Part shown: piece by piece, positions 54,393-62,780 of the stretch | Position numbering within the stretch: position 1 is the first letter of the stretch | Layout: each line of letters starts with the position of its first letter | From: Sinisalibacter lacisalsi | Lineage (GTDB): Bacteria > Pseudomonadota > Alphaproteobacteria > Rhodobacterales > Rhodobacteraceae | DNA: 64,000 nt | Assembly (NCBI RefSeq): GCF_014640115.1 | Contig: NZ_BMGI01000002.1 | Location: forward strand, 124,001 to 188,000 | Direction of reading: 5' to 3' | Notes under the pieces: generated by a model | Seen by the model: the letters and a program-made list of their open reading frames with translations, nothing else | The model's database searches: none | Told to the model about the DNA's origin: nothing | Position numbers and translations under genes: made by a program

Positions 54393-56015
54393 ATGCCGCT
54401 GCCGCGCCTTCGCAAGACCTTCATTTACTCGATTGCCGCCGCCGCCCTGATCGGGCTCACCCCGCCCGCCGGAGCCGTTTCCACCGACTTGCGCTTCCCG
54501 GCCTTCGCCCAGGCGGTGGCCGAGGCGGCGGTGGGTCACGACGAGGTGGCCGCCTTCTACCGCGAGACCGGTTACCAGCCGATCTGGACCGGGCAGGAAC
54601 CCGGCGAGCGCGCGCGGCTCGAGGCGCTGCTGAAGGCGATCCTCTCGGCCGGCGACCACGCGCTGCCGGTCTCGGCCTATGACACCACCGAGCTTCAGGC
54701 GATGATGCGGGCGGTGTCTTCGCCGCGCGACCGGGGACGCGTCGAGGTGGAACTCACGCGGCTGTTTCTGACCTATGCGCACCAGTTGCAGAGCGGCATT
54801 CTCACGCCCAGCCAGATCGATGCCGGCATGGTCCGCCGGCCCGATCGGCGCGACAGCACCGACCTGCTCACCAGCTTCGTCGGGGCCGAGAACCCGGACG
54901 CCTTCCTGCATACCCTGGTGCCCACCTCGGATGAATACGCCCGCCTGATGCACAAGAAGTTCGAGCTCGAACGCCTGATCTCCGCGGGGGGCTGGGGGCC
55001 GACGGTGCCCGCCAGCGCGCTGCGGCCGGGCGACGTGGGGATGACCGTGGTGGCCCTGCGCAACCGTCTCGTGGCGATGGGCTATCTCGATCGCTCGGCC
55101 ACCATCACCTACGACGCCGACATCCAGCGCGCGGTGCAGCGGTTCCAGGAAAACGCCGGGCTGAGCGCCGACGGCGTGGCCGGGCCCTCGACGATCCGCG
55201 CGCTCAACGTCGCCCCCGAGGAGCGGCTGAAGTCGATCATCGTGGCGATGGAGCGCGAGCGCTGGCTCAGCATCGACCGCCAGAACCGTTACGTCTGGGT
55301 CAACCTGACCGATTTCACCGCTCGGATCGTCGATGGCGGCAAAATCACATTCGAGACCCGCGCGGTGGTCGGCCAGAACCGGGGCGATACCCGCACGCCC
55401 GAGTTCTCCGACACGATGGAACACATGGTGATCAACCCGAGCTGGTACGTGCCGCGCTCGATCTCGGTGAACGAATACCTGCCGGGCATGATCGCCTCCG
55501 GCGGCGGCAGCGCCGGTCACCTGCAGCTGATCGACGGGCGCGGCAACGTGGTTCCGCGTTCGGCGGTGAACTGGGAAGCTTACAGCCCGCGCAACTTTCC
55601 CTACGACCTCAAGCAGCCGCCCTCGCGCGGCAATGCGCTGGGGCTGGTGAAGTTCATGTTCCCGAACAAGTACAACATCTACTTGCACGACACGCCCTCG
55701 AAGAGCCTGTTCAACAACGAGGTGCGGGCCTATTCGCACGGCTGCGTGCGCCTGCAGAAGCCCTTCGAATTCGCCTACACCCTGCTGGCGCCGCAGGAGG
55801 CCGATCCCAAGACCTACTTCCACAGCGTGCTCGACACCGGGCGGGAGACGCAGGTCAACCTGGTGAACCCGGTGCCGGTGCACCTCGTCTACCGCACCGC
55901 CTATTCCGACCTGCGCGGCCAGATGAGCTACCGGGCCGACATTTACGGCCGCGACGCCAAGGTCTGGGCCGCGCTCGAGGCGGCGGGAGTGCGGCTGCCG
56001 GGTTACGAAAGCTGA
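54393..56015 (+). CDS. L,D-transpeptidase (YcbB/LdtD-like)
   Basis: The 540-residue protein has a signal peptide (MPLPRLRKTFIYSIAAAALI, cleavage near GAVS), a scaffold domain, a peptidoglycan-binding domain (LRNRLVAMGYLD, DIQRAVQRFQENAGL, DGVAGPSTIRALN) and a YkuD catalytic domain with YSHGCVRLQKPFEFA (Cys nucleophile). It forms 3-3 crosslinks in peptidoglycan. The neighbouring DUF882 gene is the usual partner. The frame opens at TTG 54372; ATG 54393 has GAGGAAG upstream. Confidence 0.92.
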   Translation: MPLPRLRKTFIYSIAAAALIGLTPPAGAVSTDLRFPAFAQAVAEAAVGHDEVAAFYRETGYQPIWTGQEPGERARLEALLKAILSAGDHALPVSAYDTTELQAMMRAVSSPRDRGRVEVELTRLFLTYAHQLQSGILTPSQIDAGMVRRPDRRDSTDLLTSFVGAENPDAFLHTLVPTSDEYARLMHKKFELERLISAGGWGPTVPASALRPGDVGMTVVALRNRLVAMGYLDRSATITYDADIQRAVQRFQENAGLSADGVAGPSTIRALNVAPEERLKSIIVAMERERWLSIDRQNRYVWVNLTDFTARIVDGGKITFETRAVVGQNRGDTRTPEFSDTMEHMVINPSWYVPRSISVNEYLPGMIASGGGSAGHLQLIDGRGNVVPRSAVNWEAYSPRNFPYDLKQPPSRGNALGLVKFMFPNKYNIYLHDTPSKSLFNNEVRAYSHGCVRLQKPFEFAYTLLAPQEADPKTYFHSVLDTGRETQVNLVNPVPVHLVYRTAYSDLRGQMSYRADIYGRDAKVWAALEAAGVRLPGYES

Positions 56016-56115
56016 GCCTCGGCGCGCGAAACGACGCGCCTCGCATATTTGGGTTTTCTTGCGGTTCCAAACCGAATAAACGGAGTGCGCCCGTTGTCTG
56101 ACGCCAGGGAGCACG

Positions 56116-56382
56116 ATGTCCGAGGATATCCGTAACCGTATCATCGAGATCATCGCCGAACAGGCGGTGATCGAGCCGTCCGACGTGTCGATGGAGCAAA
56201 GCCTCGAAGACCTCGGGATCGACAGTCTCGGACTGGTCGAGGCGATCTTCGCCATCGAGGAAAGCTTCGATATTTCCGTGCCTTTCAACGCCAACGCGCC
56301 CGAGGAAAGCGAGTTCGACATTTCCTCCGTCGGCGCCATCGTCGAGGCCGTTACCGGGCTTGTCGCCGCGCAGAAGGCCTGA
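56116..56382 (+). CDS. Acyl carrier protein
   Basis: This 88-residue acidic helical protein has the phosphopantetheine serine in EDLGIDSLGLVEAI (S37). Its C-terminal region is longer than a standard fatty-acid AcpP (PFNANAPEESEFDISSVGAI), so it is a specialised carrier. It lies 6 bases ahead of a ketosynthase gene, forming a small pair that may make a special fatty acyl chain for an envelope lipid or secondary product. Confidence 0.92.
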   Translation: MSEDIRNRIIEIIAEQAVIEPSDVSMEQSLEDLGIDSLGLVEAIFAIEESFDISVPFNANAPEESEFDISSVGAIVEAVTGLVAAQKA

Positions 56383-56388
56383 GGCGGG

Positions 56389-57600
56389 ATGCGGCGTGTC
56401 GTGATCACCGGGGCGGGCACGATCAACCCCCTTGGCCATGATCTTCCCGAAACCTTCGCGGCGATGAAGGCGGGCCGGTCGGGGATCGGCACGCTCGATT
56501 TCCGCGATGCCGACCGGCTGTCGATCCGCATCGGCGCGCAGGTGAAGAATTACGACCCGCAGACGCATTTCAGCCGCCAGGAACTGGTGCTGTTCGACCG
56601 CTTCACCCAGTTCGCGCTGCTGGCCGCGCGCGAAGCGATGGGGCGGGCGGGGCTGACCGTCGAGGGCGCGCTGGCCGAGCGCGCGGGCGTGGTGCTGGGC
56701 AATTCCGGTGGCGGGCTGGGCACCGTCGAAGACAATTACCGCACCGTCTTCGAAGAGGGCAAGAACCGGGTGCATCCCTTCGTCGTGCCCCGGCTGATGA
56801 GCAACGCCGCCGCCAGCCAGGTGTCGATGGCGCATAACCTGCGCGGGCCGTCCTATACCGTCGCTTCCGCCTGCGCTTCGTCGAACCACGCGATGGGCCA
56901 GGCGCTGATGCTGATCCGGTCGGGGATGGCCGAGGTGATGCTCACCGGCGGCTCCGAGGCGATGCTGTGTTTCGGCGGGATCAAGGCCTGGGAGGGGCTG
57001 CGGGTGATGTCGCGCGACGCCTGCCGGCCGTTCTCGGCCAACCGCAACGGCATGGTGCAGGGCGAGGGCGCGGCCGTATTCGTCTTCGAGGAAATGGAAC
57101 ACGCGAAGGCGCGCGGCGCCGAGATTCTCGCCGAGGTGGCCGGGTTCTCGATGACGGCCGACGCCTCTGACATCGTGATGCCGTCGCGCGAGGGCGCGGC
57201 ACGCGCGATCGCCGGCGCGCTGCGCGACGCCCGGCTGAACCCCGAGGACGTGGGCTACATCAACGCCCACGGCACCGGCACCGCCGCCAACGACAAGACC
57301 GAATGCGCCGCCGTGGCCGAGGTTTTCGGCGCGGCAACCGCGGGGTTGATGATCTCGTCCACCAAGTCGATGCACGGACACCTGATCGGCGGCACCGGGG
57401 CGGTGGAACTTCTGGCCGCGGTGATGGCGCTCACCGATGGGGTGATCGCGCCGACCATCGGCTACGAGGCGCCCGATCCCGATTGCGCGCTCGACGTGGT
57501 GCCGAACGAGGCGCGCGAGGCCCGCGTCGGGGCGGTGCTGTCGAACGCCTTCGCCTTCGGCGGGCTCAACGCGGTCATCGCGCTGAGATCGGCGCCGTAA
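56389..57600 (+). CDS. Beta-ketoacyl-ACP synthase (FabF-like)
   Basis: This 403-residue condensing enzyme has the catalytic triad C162 (VASACASSNHAMG), H294 (NAHGTGTAANDKTE) and the second His in KSMHGHLIGGTGAVE (H331 with K326). Unlike FabF's usual KSMTGHLLGAAGA, this one has H at the T position and GT in place of AA. It works with the acyl carrier protein encoded just before it. Confidence 0.92.
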   Translation: MRRVVITGAGTINPLGHDLPETFAAMKAGRSGIGTLDFRDADRLSIRIGAQVKNYDPQTHFSRQELVLFDRFTQFALLAAREAMGRAGLTVEGALAERAGVVLGNSGGGLGTVEDNYRTVFEEGKNRVHPFVVPRLMSNAAASQVSMAHNLRGPSYTVASACASSNHAMGQALMLIRSGMAEVMLTGGSEAMLCFGGIKAWEGLRVMSRDACRPFSANRNGMVQGEGAAVFVFEEMEHAKARGAEILAEVAGFSMTADASDIVMPSREGAARAIAGALRDARLNPEDVGYINAHGTGTAANDKTECAAVAEVFGAATAGLMISSTKSMHGHLIGGTGAVELLAAVMALTDGVIAPTIGYEAPDPDCALDVVPNEAREARVGAVLSNAFAFGGLNAVIALRSAP

Positions 57601-57634
57601 GGCCGGCCGGCGTTTTCTCGACACCCTGGGCAAC

Positions 57635-57664
57635 AAAAAACGCCGCGCGAAGATCGCGCGGCGT
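57635..57664 (-). terminator. Rho-independent terminator of the IalB gene
   Basis: Perfect arms CGCCGCGCG (57641-57649) and CGCGCGGCG (57655-57663) with loop AAGAT; on the minus strand the stem is followed by six U residues (plus-strand A at 57635-57640). It lies 24 bases after the IalB stop and may also stop the convergent ketosynthase transcript, though it has no U-tract on that strand. Confidence 0.8.
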
Positions 57665-57687
57665 CGGGTCCGGTGTATTGCGCCGGA

Positions 57688-58350
57688 TTATTCTTCCGCG
57701 GCAGGCGCGGTCTCGGTCTCGGTCTCGGTCTCGGCCTCGGTCTCGGCCTCGGGCGCGGCCGCGGGGCGAACCGGAACCGAGAGCGAATCGTAGGCCGCGG
57801 TGAAGCCCTTGAGCGACACCGGGATCTGGATCCGCGTCGGCTCCCGGTCGGGCGGCAGGAAGGCGACGAGGCCGAGGTTCATCACCTCGCCGGCCTTGAA
57901 GGCCGCGACGTCATCGGCGCCGAAGAGAAGCCGGGCGATGCAGCCGTCGGGCAGGCACATGTAGAAATCGTATTGCTTCGAGAGACCGCGGTCGACGCCG
58001 ATGGTGAGGCCCTGCGGCAGCAGGATGCCAAGGTCGATCGGCAGGGCCAGCTCGCCCATCGAAACCGCCGGGCTGTCGGCGGCCTGGCGGGCGAGGGCGA
58101 TCTTGCCCACCGGGTTGCGCTCGGCGTCGTAGAGGATCTGCGCCATGCGGCAGGGATCGTTGCCATCCTCGGTGCGCAGGCATTCGCGCTGCCAGTCGGT
58201 GAACACCTCGTCGACGTAGGTCGCGTCGTCCGCCGCGGTGGCCGCAACGGGGGCTTCGGCATTCTCCGGCACCTCGGCGTCTTGCGCCGCGGCGGGACCG
58301 GCAAGCGCGACCAGCAGCGCGAGGCCGAGGGGTTTGAGCAGATTTGCCAT
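57688..58350 (-). CDS. Invasion-associated locus B (IalB) family protein
   Basis: This 220-residue exported protein has signal peptide MANLLKPLGLALLVALAGPA (cleavage near AAAQ). The domain contains FTDWQRECLRTEDGNDPCRM, ELALPIDLGILLPQG, YDFYMCLPDGCIARL with paired cysteines, and FLPPDREPTRIQIPVSLKGF. IalB-family proteins are common in alphaproteobacteria, with no firm biochemical role. The tail is a Glu/Thr/Ala-rich low-complexity segment made of repeated ET/EA. The frame runs to 58377, but ATG 58350 suits the signal peptide. Confidence 0.88.
   Translation of the reverse strand: MANLLKPLGLALLVALAGPAAAQDAEVPENAEAPVAATAADDATYVDEVFTDWQRECLRTEDGNDPCRMAQILYDAERNPVGKIALARQAADSPAVSMGELALPIDLGILLPQGLTIGVDRGLSKQYDFYMCLPDGCIARLLFGADDVAAFKAGEVMNLGLVAFLPPDREPTRIQIPVSLKGFTAAYDSLSVPVRPAAAPEAETEAETETETETAPAAEE
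57709..57752 (+). repeat. Hexanucleotide tandem repeat in the IalB tail
   Basis: Seven near-perfect copies of GGTCTC/GGCCTC run in tandem. They encode the ETETETE-type low-complexity C-terminus. A hexamer keeps the frame, so copy-number change by slippage would alter the tail length without breaking the protein. Confidence 0.7.
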
Positions 58351-58486
58351 GATCGAATTCCCGTTTTTCGTTTCCATTCGCGATGTTGATTAACATGGGG
58401 CGCCGACCGTGTCAGGCGCGAAATTCACGCGCCGCGCCGGATGTGCGAAACCCGCCGCGCGCAGGCAAGGAGGGCCGTGAATTGAT

Positions 58487-58526
58487 AAAGGGCCCGGTTG
58501 GACCGGACCCTTTGGTGTAATTTTTT
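58487..58526 (+). terminator. Orphan Rho-independent terminator
   Basis: Arms AAAGGG, CCGGT and ACCGG, CCCTTT form a stem of 11 base pairs with one C-A bulge pair and a TGG loop (58487-58513), followed by TTTTTT at 58521-58526. No + gene ends before it; the nearest is on the minus strand and starts at 58350. Confidence 0.6.
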
Positions 58527-58645
58527 CTCCCTGCCGGACTGGCCGACTTGTGGGCGCGACGCTACGACGGATTGTCGCAGCGGTCAACAGGCTGGAAAGG
58601 CCGCACACGCATGGCGCGAGCCGGCCCGGCGAAGGGTGATCGGGC

Positions 58646-58672
58646 GAAAAGAGCCGCGCCCGAAGGCGCGGC
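58646..58672 (-). terminator. Orphan Rho-independent terminator with UUCG loop
   Basis: On the minus strand GCCGCGCC (58672-58665), loop TTCG and GGCGCGGC form a stem that ends in TCTTTT. The stem and tetraloop are very stable. A minus-strand transcript would have to start in the 120 bases to its right; it would carry CTTCCTCCC at about 58692-58684, complementary to ribosome binding sites. Confidence 0.6.
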
Positions 58673-58792
58673 CAGTCTGACAGGGAGGAAGTCGCCCGGG
58701 CGAAAGAGGACATGGCCCGGACGGATTCACACTGGCACGAAATCCTTAAAAATGTATTTTCATCGCAAAGGGTTCCGAGGGAGGCAGGCAGC

Positions 58793-60319
58793 ATGGACGA
58801 CCAGGTGTTCATCGGCGGAGGCGGCGAGAACTACGGCGTCAAGCAAGGGCTGCTGCTGAAATACGCCAACCGGCACGGGCTGATCGCCGGGGCGACCGGC
58901 ACCGGAAAGTCGGTGACGCTGCAGATCCTGGCAGAAGGGTTTTCCAAGGCCGGGGTGCCGGTGTTCCTCTCCGACGTGAAGGGCGACATGGCCGGGCTCG
59001 CGGCCGCCGGGTCGGCCGGGTTCAAGCTGCATGACGCGTTCATGGCGCGTGCCGGCAAGATCGGCTTCGACGATTACGCCTACGAGCAGTTCCCGGTGAC
59101 CTTCTGGGATCTGTTCGGGGAGCAGGGCCACCCGGTGCGCACTACGGTGGCCGAGGTCGGCCCCTTGCTGCTCTCGCGCCTGCTCGAGCTGACCGACGTG
59201 CAGGAGGGGGTGCTCAACGTCGCCTTCCGCGTCGCCGACGAGGAGGGGATGCCGCTTCTCGACCTGAAAGACCTGCAATCGCTCCTGCTCTGGGTTGGCC
59301 AGAACGCCTCCGAACTGTCGTTGCGCTACGGCAATGTCGCCGGGTCGTCGGTGGCGGCGATCCAGCGCGCGCTTCTGGTGCTCGACAACCAGGGCGGCCA
59401 GAACCTGTTCGGCGAGCCGGCGCTGGACCTGGCCGACCTGATGCGGGTGGAGCCAGACGGGCGCGGCCGGATCTCGATCCTCGCCGCCGACAAGCTGATG
59501 CAATCGCCCCGGCTCTACGCCACCTTCCTGCTCTGGCTGCTGTCGGAGCTCTTCGAGGACCTGCCCGAGGTGGGCGACCCCGACAAGCCGAAGCTGGTTT
59601 TCTTCTTCGACGAGGCGCACCTGCTGTTCGACGATGCCCCGCGCGCGCTGATCGCCAAGGTCGAGCAGGTGGCGCGGCTGATCCGCTCCAAGGGGGTCGG
59701 GGTCTATTTCGTCACCCAGAATCCCGCCGACGTGCCCGATACCGTGCTCGGCCAGCTCGGCAACCGCATTCAGCACGCGCTGCGGGCCTTCACCGCGAAG
59801 GATCGCCGCGAGCTGCGCCACGCCGCCGAAACCTACCGCGACAATCCCCGCTTCGACATCGAGCAGGCGATCCGCGAGGTGGGCACGGGCGAAGCGGTGA
59901 CCTCGATGCTGGAAGCCAAGGGCGCGCCGGGGGTGGCCGAGCGCACCTTGATCCGCCCGCCGTCGTCGCAGCTCGGGCCGATCTCGCGAGAGGTGCGCGC
60001 CGCGGTCAATGCCGCGTCGCCCTTCGCCGGCAAGTACGACACCCTCATCGACCGCGACAGTGCCCACGAGATGCTGGCGGCCCGGGCCGAAGCGGCGGCG
60101 CTGGCGGCCGAGCGCGCCGAGGCTGAGGGTCAGGCGCGCGAATTCAGCGCCGCGCGCCGCTACAGCGCGAACGCCAGCCCGGCCGCACCGCGCAAGGCCT
60201 CGGGGCGCGGCTCGTCCTTCGGCGAGGAAGTGGCGAAAGTGGTGATCAAGGAACTCAAGGGCACCACCGGCAGGCGCATCGTGCGCGGGGTGCTCGGCAC
60301 GCTGTTCAAGGCGCGCTGA
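58793..60319 (+). CDS. HerA-like ATPase, DUF853 family
   Basis: The 508-residue protein belongs to the HerA/FtsK-like ATPases of the DUF853 (YjgR) group. Walker A is AGATGTGKSVTLQI, with FLSDVKGDMAGLA right after it, Walker B LVFFFDEAHLLFDDAP, and an Arg-rich domain near VYFVTQNPADVPDTVLGQLG. The protein likely moves along DNA or remodels a nucleic-acid complex, but no role is established. The frame is open from 58712; ATG 58793 has GAGGGAGG upstream and starts MDDQVFIGGGGENYG. Confidence 0.88.
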   Translation: MDDQVFIGGGGENYGVKQGLLLKYANRHGLIAGATGTGKSVTLQILAEGFSKAGVPVFLSDVKGDMAGLAAAGSAGFKLHDAFMARAGKIGFDDYAYEQFPVTFWDLFGEQGHPVRTTVAEVGPLLLSRLLELTDVQEGVLNVAFRVADEEGMPLLDLKDLQSLLLWVGQNASELSLRYGNVAGSSVAAIQRALLVLDNQGGQNLFGEPALDLADLMRVEPDGRGRISILAADKLMQSPRLYATFLLWLLSELFEDLPEVGDPDKPKLVFFFDEAHLLFDDAPRALIAKVEQVARLIRSKGVGVYFVTQNPADVPDTVLGQLGNRIQHALRAFTAKDRRELRHAAETYRDNPRFDIEQAIREVGTGEAVTSMLEAKGAPGVAERTLIRPPSSQLGPISREVRAAVNAASPFAGKYDTLIDRDSAHEMLAARAEAAALAAERAEAEGQAREFSAARRYSANASPAAPRKASGRGSSFGEEVAKVVIKELKGTTGRRIVRGVLGTLFKAR

Positions 60320-60498
60320 ACCCGGCTTGCCGCCGATGCGCCGCTTCGTCACGACGCTGTCATGAATCGCCGTCAGGATGGGCCCATATCGTGGGGCTTG
60401 TCTGGAACTCTTTCCCAGATATAGTCATCGAAAAGATCATGGGGCGGGATGTCCCCGCCCTGCGGGTTCGAGACAGGGCGAGGGCGGAGTCACCGATC

Positions 60499-61083
60499 AT
60501 GGACGGCGAGTTCAGAACATCATTCGTGCGCGAGCAGGCCAACCCGAGGGCGCACCCGGCATTGGTGCTCAACGCCGATTTCCGCCCGCTCTCCTACTAC
60601 CCGCTCTCGCTCTGGCCATGGCAGGAGGCGGTGAAGGCGGTGTTTCTCGACCGGGTCAACATCGTCGCCGAATACGACGAGGTGGTGCACTCGCCCTCGA
60701 TGGCGCTGCGCATCCCCTCGGTGGTGGTGCTCAAGGACTATGTGAAGCCGCAAAAACGCGTCGCCTTCACCCGGTTCAACCTGTTCCTGCGCGACGAATT
60801 CTGCTGCCAGTATTGCGGCGCCACTGGCGATCTGACCTTCGACCACGTGGTGCCGCGCGCGCGGGGCGGGGTGACGAGCTGGGAAAACGTCGTCGCCGCC
60901 TGTTCGAAGTGCAACCTGCGCAAGGGCTCGCGCTCGCTGCGCCACTCGGGTCTCAGCCTGCGCAAGCCGCCGCGCCAGCCGGGGGCGGAGGAGCTCAAGA
61001 ACCTCGGGCGCAAGTTCCCGCCGGGCTACCTGCACGACAGCTGGACCGACTTTCTCTACTGGGACGCCGAACTGGAGGCGTGA
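60499..61083 (+). CDS. HNH endonuclease
   Basis: The 194-residue protein has a C-terminal HNH zinc-nuclease domain: CCQYCGATGDLTFDHVVPRA with DH, then NVVAACSKCNLRKGSR. A longer open frame begins at 60391; ATG 60499 is preceded by GGAG and starts MDGEFRTSFVREQANPR. Members of this HNH group are widespread in alphaproteobacterial chromosomes as single genes. It may act in DNA repair or recombination. Confidence 0.88.
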   Translation: MDGEFRTSFVREQANPRAHPALVLNADFRPLSYYPLSLWPWQEAVKAVFLDRVNIVAEYDEVVHSPSMALRIPSVVVLKDYVKPQKRVAFTRFNLFLRDEFCCQYCGATGDLTFDHVVPRARGGVTSWENVVAACSKCNLRKGSRSLRHSGLSLRKPPRQPGAEELKNLGRKFPPGYLHDSWTDFLYWDAELEA

Positions 61084-61150
61084 AGGCGCTGGTTGCGTCC
61101 CGCGCGTTGTTTCACGTCCATACTGCGGCGCACAGCCCCAAGGTAATCCC

Positions 61151-61645
61151 ATGTCTCGAACCATACCCATGTTGCACCTCGTCTGCGGCAAGGCCGCATC
61201 GGGCAAATCCACCCTGACCGCGCGGCTCGGCGAGGCGGCGGGAACTGTCGTCGTCGCCGAGGACGACTGGCTGTCCGCCCTTTATGGCGACCAGATGCAG
61301 TCGCTGCCGGACTACGTCCGGTGCGCGGCGCGGCTGCGTGTCGCCATGCGCCCGCATATCATCGCGCTACTGAAGGCCGGGCTGTCCGTCGTCTTGGATT
61401 TCCCCGCCAACACGGTCGAAACTCGGCAATGGATGCGCGAGATCGTGCAGAGCGCGGGTGCGGACCACCGCTTGCACTATCTGGATGTGTCCGACGAGGC
61501 GTGCTGGGTGCGGCTGCAGGCGCGCAATGCCCGGGGGGATCACCCGTTTTCCGTCACCAGGGAGCAGTTCGCCCGGCTTCTTGAGCACTTCGTGCCGCCT
61601 GCCGAGGGCGAGGGACTCACCATCGTGCGCCACACGGCGCGCTAG
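61151..61645 (+). CDS. Small P-loop kinase (AAA_33/zeta-toxin-like)
   Basis: This 164-residue nucleotide-binding protein has P-loop VCGKAASGKSTLTARL, a DDWLSALYGD acceptor region and a Walker B-like LSVVLDFPANTVETRQWM block. It belongs to the AAA_33 family of small kinases that phosphorylate antibiotics, sugars or nucleotides. The start MSRTIPMLHLVCG at 61151 is 67 bases after the HNH gene. Substrate is unknown. Confidence 0.82.
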   Translation: MSRTIPMLHLVCGKAASGKSTLTARLGEAAGTVVVAEDDWLSALYGDQMQSLPDYVRCAARLRVAMRPHIIALLKAGLSVVLDFPANTVETRQWMREIVQSAGADHRLHYLDVSDEACWVRLQARNARGDHPFSVTREQFARLLEHFVPPAEGEGLTIVRHTAR

Positions 61646-61696
61646 CGCGGATGGCAGCTCCGGGGGGCAGGCCGGCACCCCGGAGATCCTTGCGCG

Positions 61697-62755
61697 TCAG
61701 CCCCGGCGGCGGCGTCCGCCGTCGCGCCCGCCCCGGCCGCCGCGGCTGCCCCCGCCCGAGGCGGCGTGGTTGAACTTGATCCAGTCGGCGCCATGGGCAT
61801 CGTTGTCGAGCAACAGGTTCGCGGCGCGGATCGCTTCCATCTCCTTGCCCGGGCGGTAGCGGGTGGAGCCCAGGCCGAACAGGGTGACGAAGGTTTCATC
61901 GTCCATGTCTTCCGGCAGCACCACCCCGAGCGCGGCGACCTCGGCCCGCTTCTCGGCGATCTTTGCAGCGGGCACCGGCAGCGCCAGCGGGTTCATGATC
62001 GCGCTGGTCATGCCCGAGGCATAGGCCATCGGCAGGAAGGCGTTGTTGATGCCGTGGCGGTTGGGCAGGCCGAAGGAGATATTCGACGCGCCGCAGGTGG
62101 TGTTGACGCCCAGCTCGTCGCGCAACCGGCGCACGAGGGTGAACACCTGCTTGCCGGCGGTGGCCATGGCGCCGATCGGCATCACCAGCGGATCAACCAC
62201 GATATCATGCGCCGGGATGCCGAAATCGGCGGCGCGTTCGACGATCTTCTTCGCCACCGCGAAGCGCACCTCGGGGTCTTCGGAAATGCCGGTGTCGTCG
62301 TTCGAGATCGCCACCACCGGCACGTTGTATTTCTTCACCAGCGGCAGCACCAGTTCGAGCCGCTCCTCCTCGCCGGTGACGGAGTTGACCAGCGGGCGGC
62401 CCTCGGCCACCTCCAGCCCGGCCTCCAGCGCCCCGGGCACCGAACTGTCGATGCAGAGCGGCACATCGACAAGCCCCTGCACCAGCCCGATCACCTTGCG
62501 CATCAGCGGCGGCTCGGTGACGTTCGGGTCGGGGTTGGTGTTGAACACGACGCCCGCGTTGACATCGAGCACGGTGGCCCCGGCGGCGACCTGCGCCACC
62601 GCGTCGCGCTCGACGGTGGAAAAGTCGCCGGCCTCGAGCTCGGCGGCCAGCTTCTTGCGCCCGGTCGGGTTGATGCGCTCGCCGATCACGCAGAACGGCT
62701 CGTCGAAGCCGATGGTGACGGTCTTGGTCTTGCTTTCGAGAACGGTGCGGGTCAT
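61697..62755 (-). CDS. Methyltetrahydrofolate:cobalamin methyltransferase family protein
   Basis: This 352-residue TIM-barrel protein of the pterin-binding (dihydropteroate synthase-like) fold contains FCVIGERINPTGRKKL, ATVLDVNAGVVF, LCIDSSVPGALEAGL, NSVTGEEERLE and SNDDTGISED. Such enzymes move a methyl group from a corrinoid to tetrahydrofolate or the reverse in methylamine or betaine metabolism. Unusually, the C-terminus ends in an Arg/Gly-rich tail (about 18 residues, GGGSRGGRGGRDGGRRRRG). It is encoded with the small 'virulence factor' gene upstream, 25 bases apart. Confidence 0.9.
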   Translation of the reverse strand: MTRTVLESKTKTVTIGFDEPFCVIGERINPTGRKKLAAELEAGDFSTVERDAVAQVAAGATVLDVNAGVVFNTNPDPNVTEPPLMRKVIGLVQGLVDVPLCIDSSVPGALEAGLEVAEGRPLVNSVTGEEERLELVLPLVKKYNVPVVAISNDDTGISEDPEVRFAVAKKIVERAADFGIPAHDIVVDPLVMPIGAMATAGKQVFTLVRRLRDELGVNTTCGASNISFGLPNRHGINNAFLPMAYASGMTSAIMNPLALPVPAAKIAEKRAEVAALGVVLPEDMDDETFVTLFGLGSTRYRPGKEMEAIRAANLLLDNDAHGADWIKFNHAASGGGSRGGRGGRDGGRRRRG

Positions 62756-62780
62756 GGGTCTCTCCTCGGGGCGGCGGGGC

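Larger units (their letters stand above)
58351..58792. other. Intergenic region with two opposed terminators
   Basis: The gap lies between divergent genes (IalB -, DUF853 +). It has no protein gene I can support. It contains a plus-strand terminator at 58487-58526 and a minus-strand terminator at 58646-58672, both without an annotated upstream gene. Small RNAs are possible in the 58351-58486 (+) and 58673-58792 (-) halves. Confidence 0.5.

Noticed and set aside
54237-56531. A 764-residue minus-strand open frame opposite the L,D-transpeptidase
   Set aside because: The plus strand encodes an intact YkuD enzyme, and the antisense text has no domain and is of shadow type.
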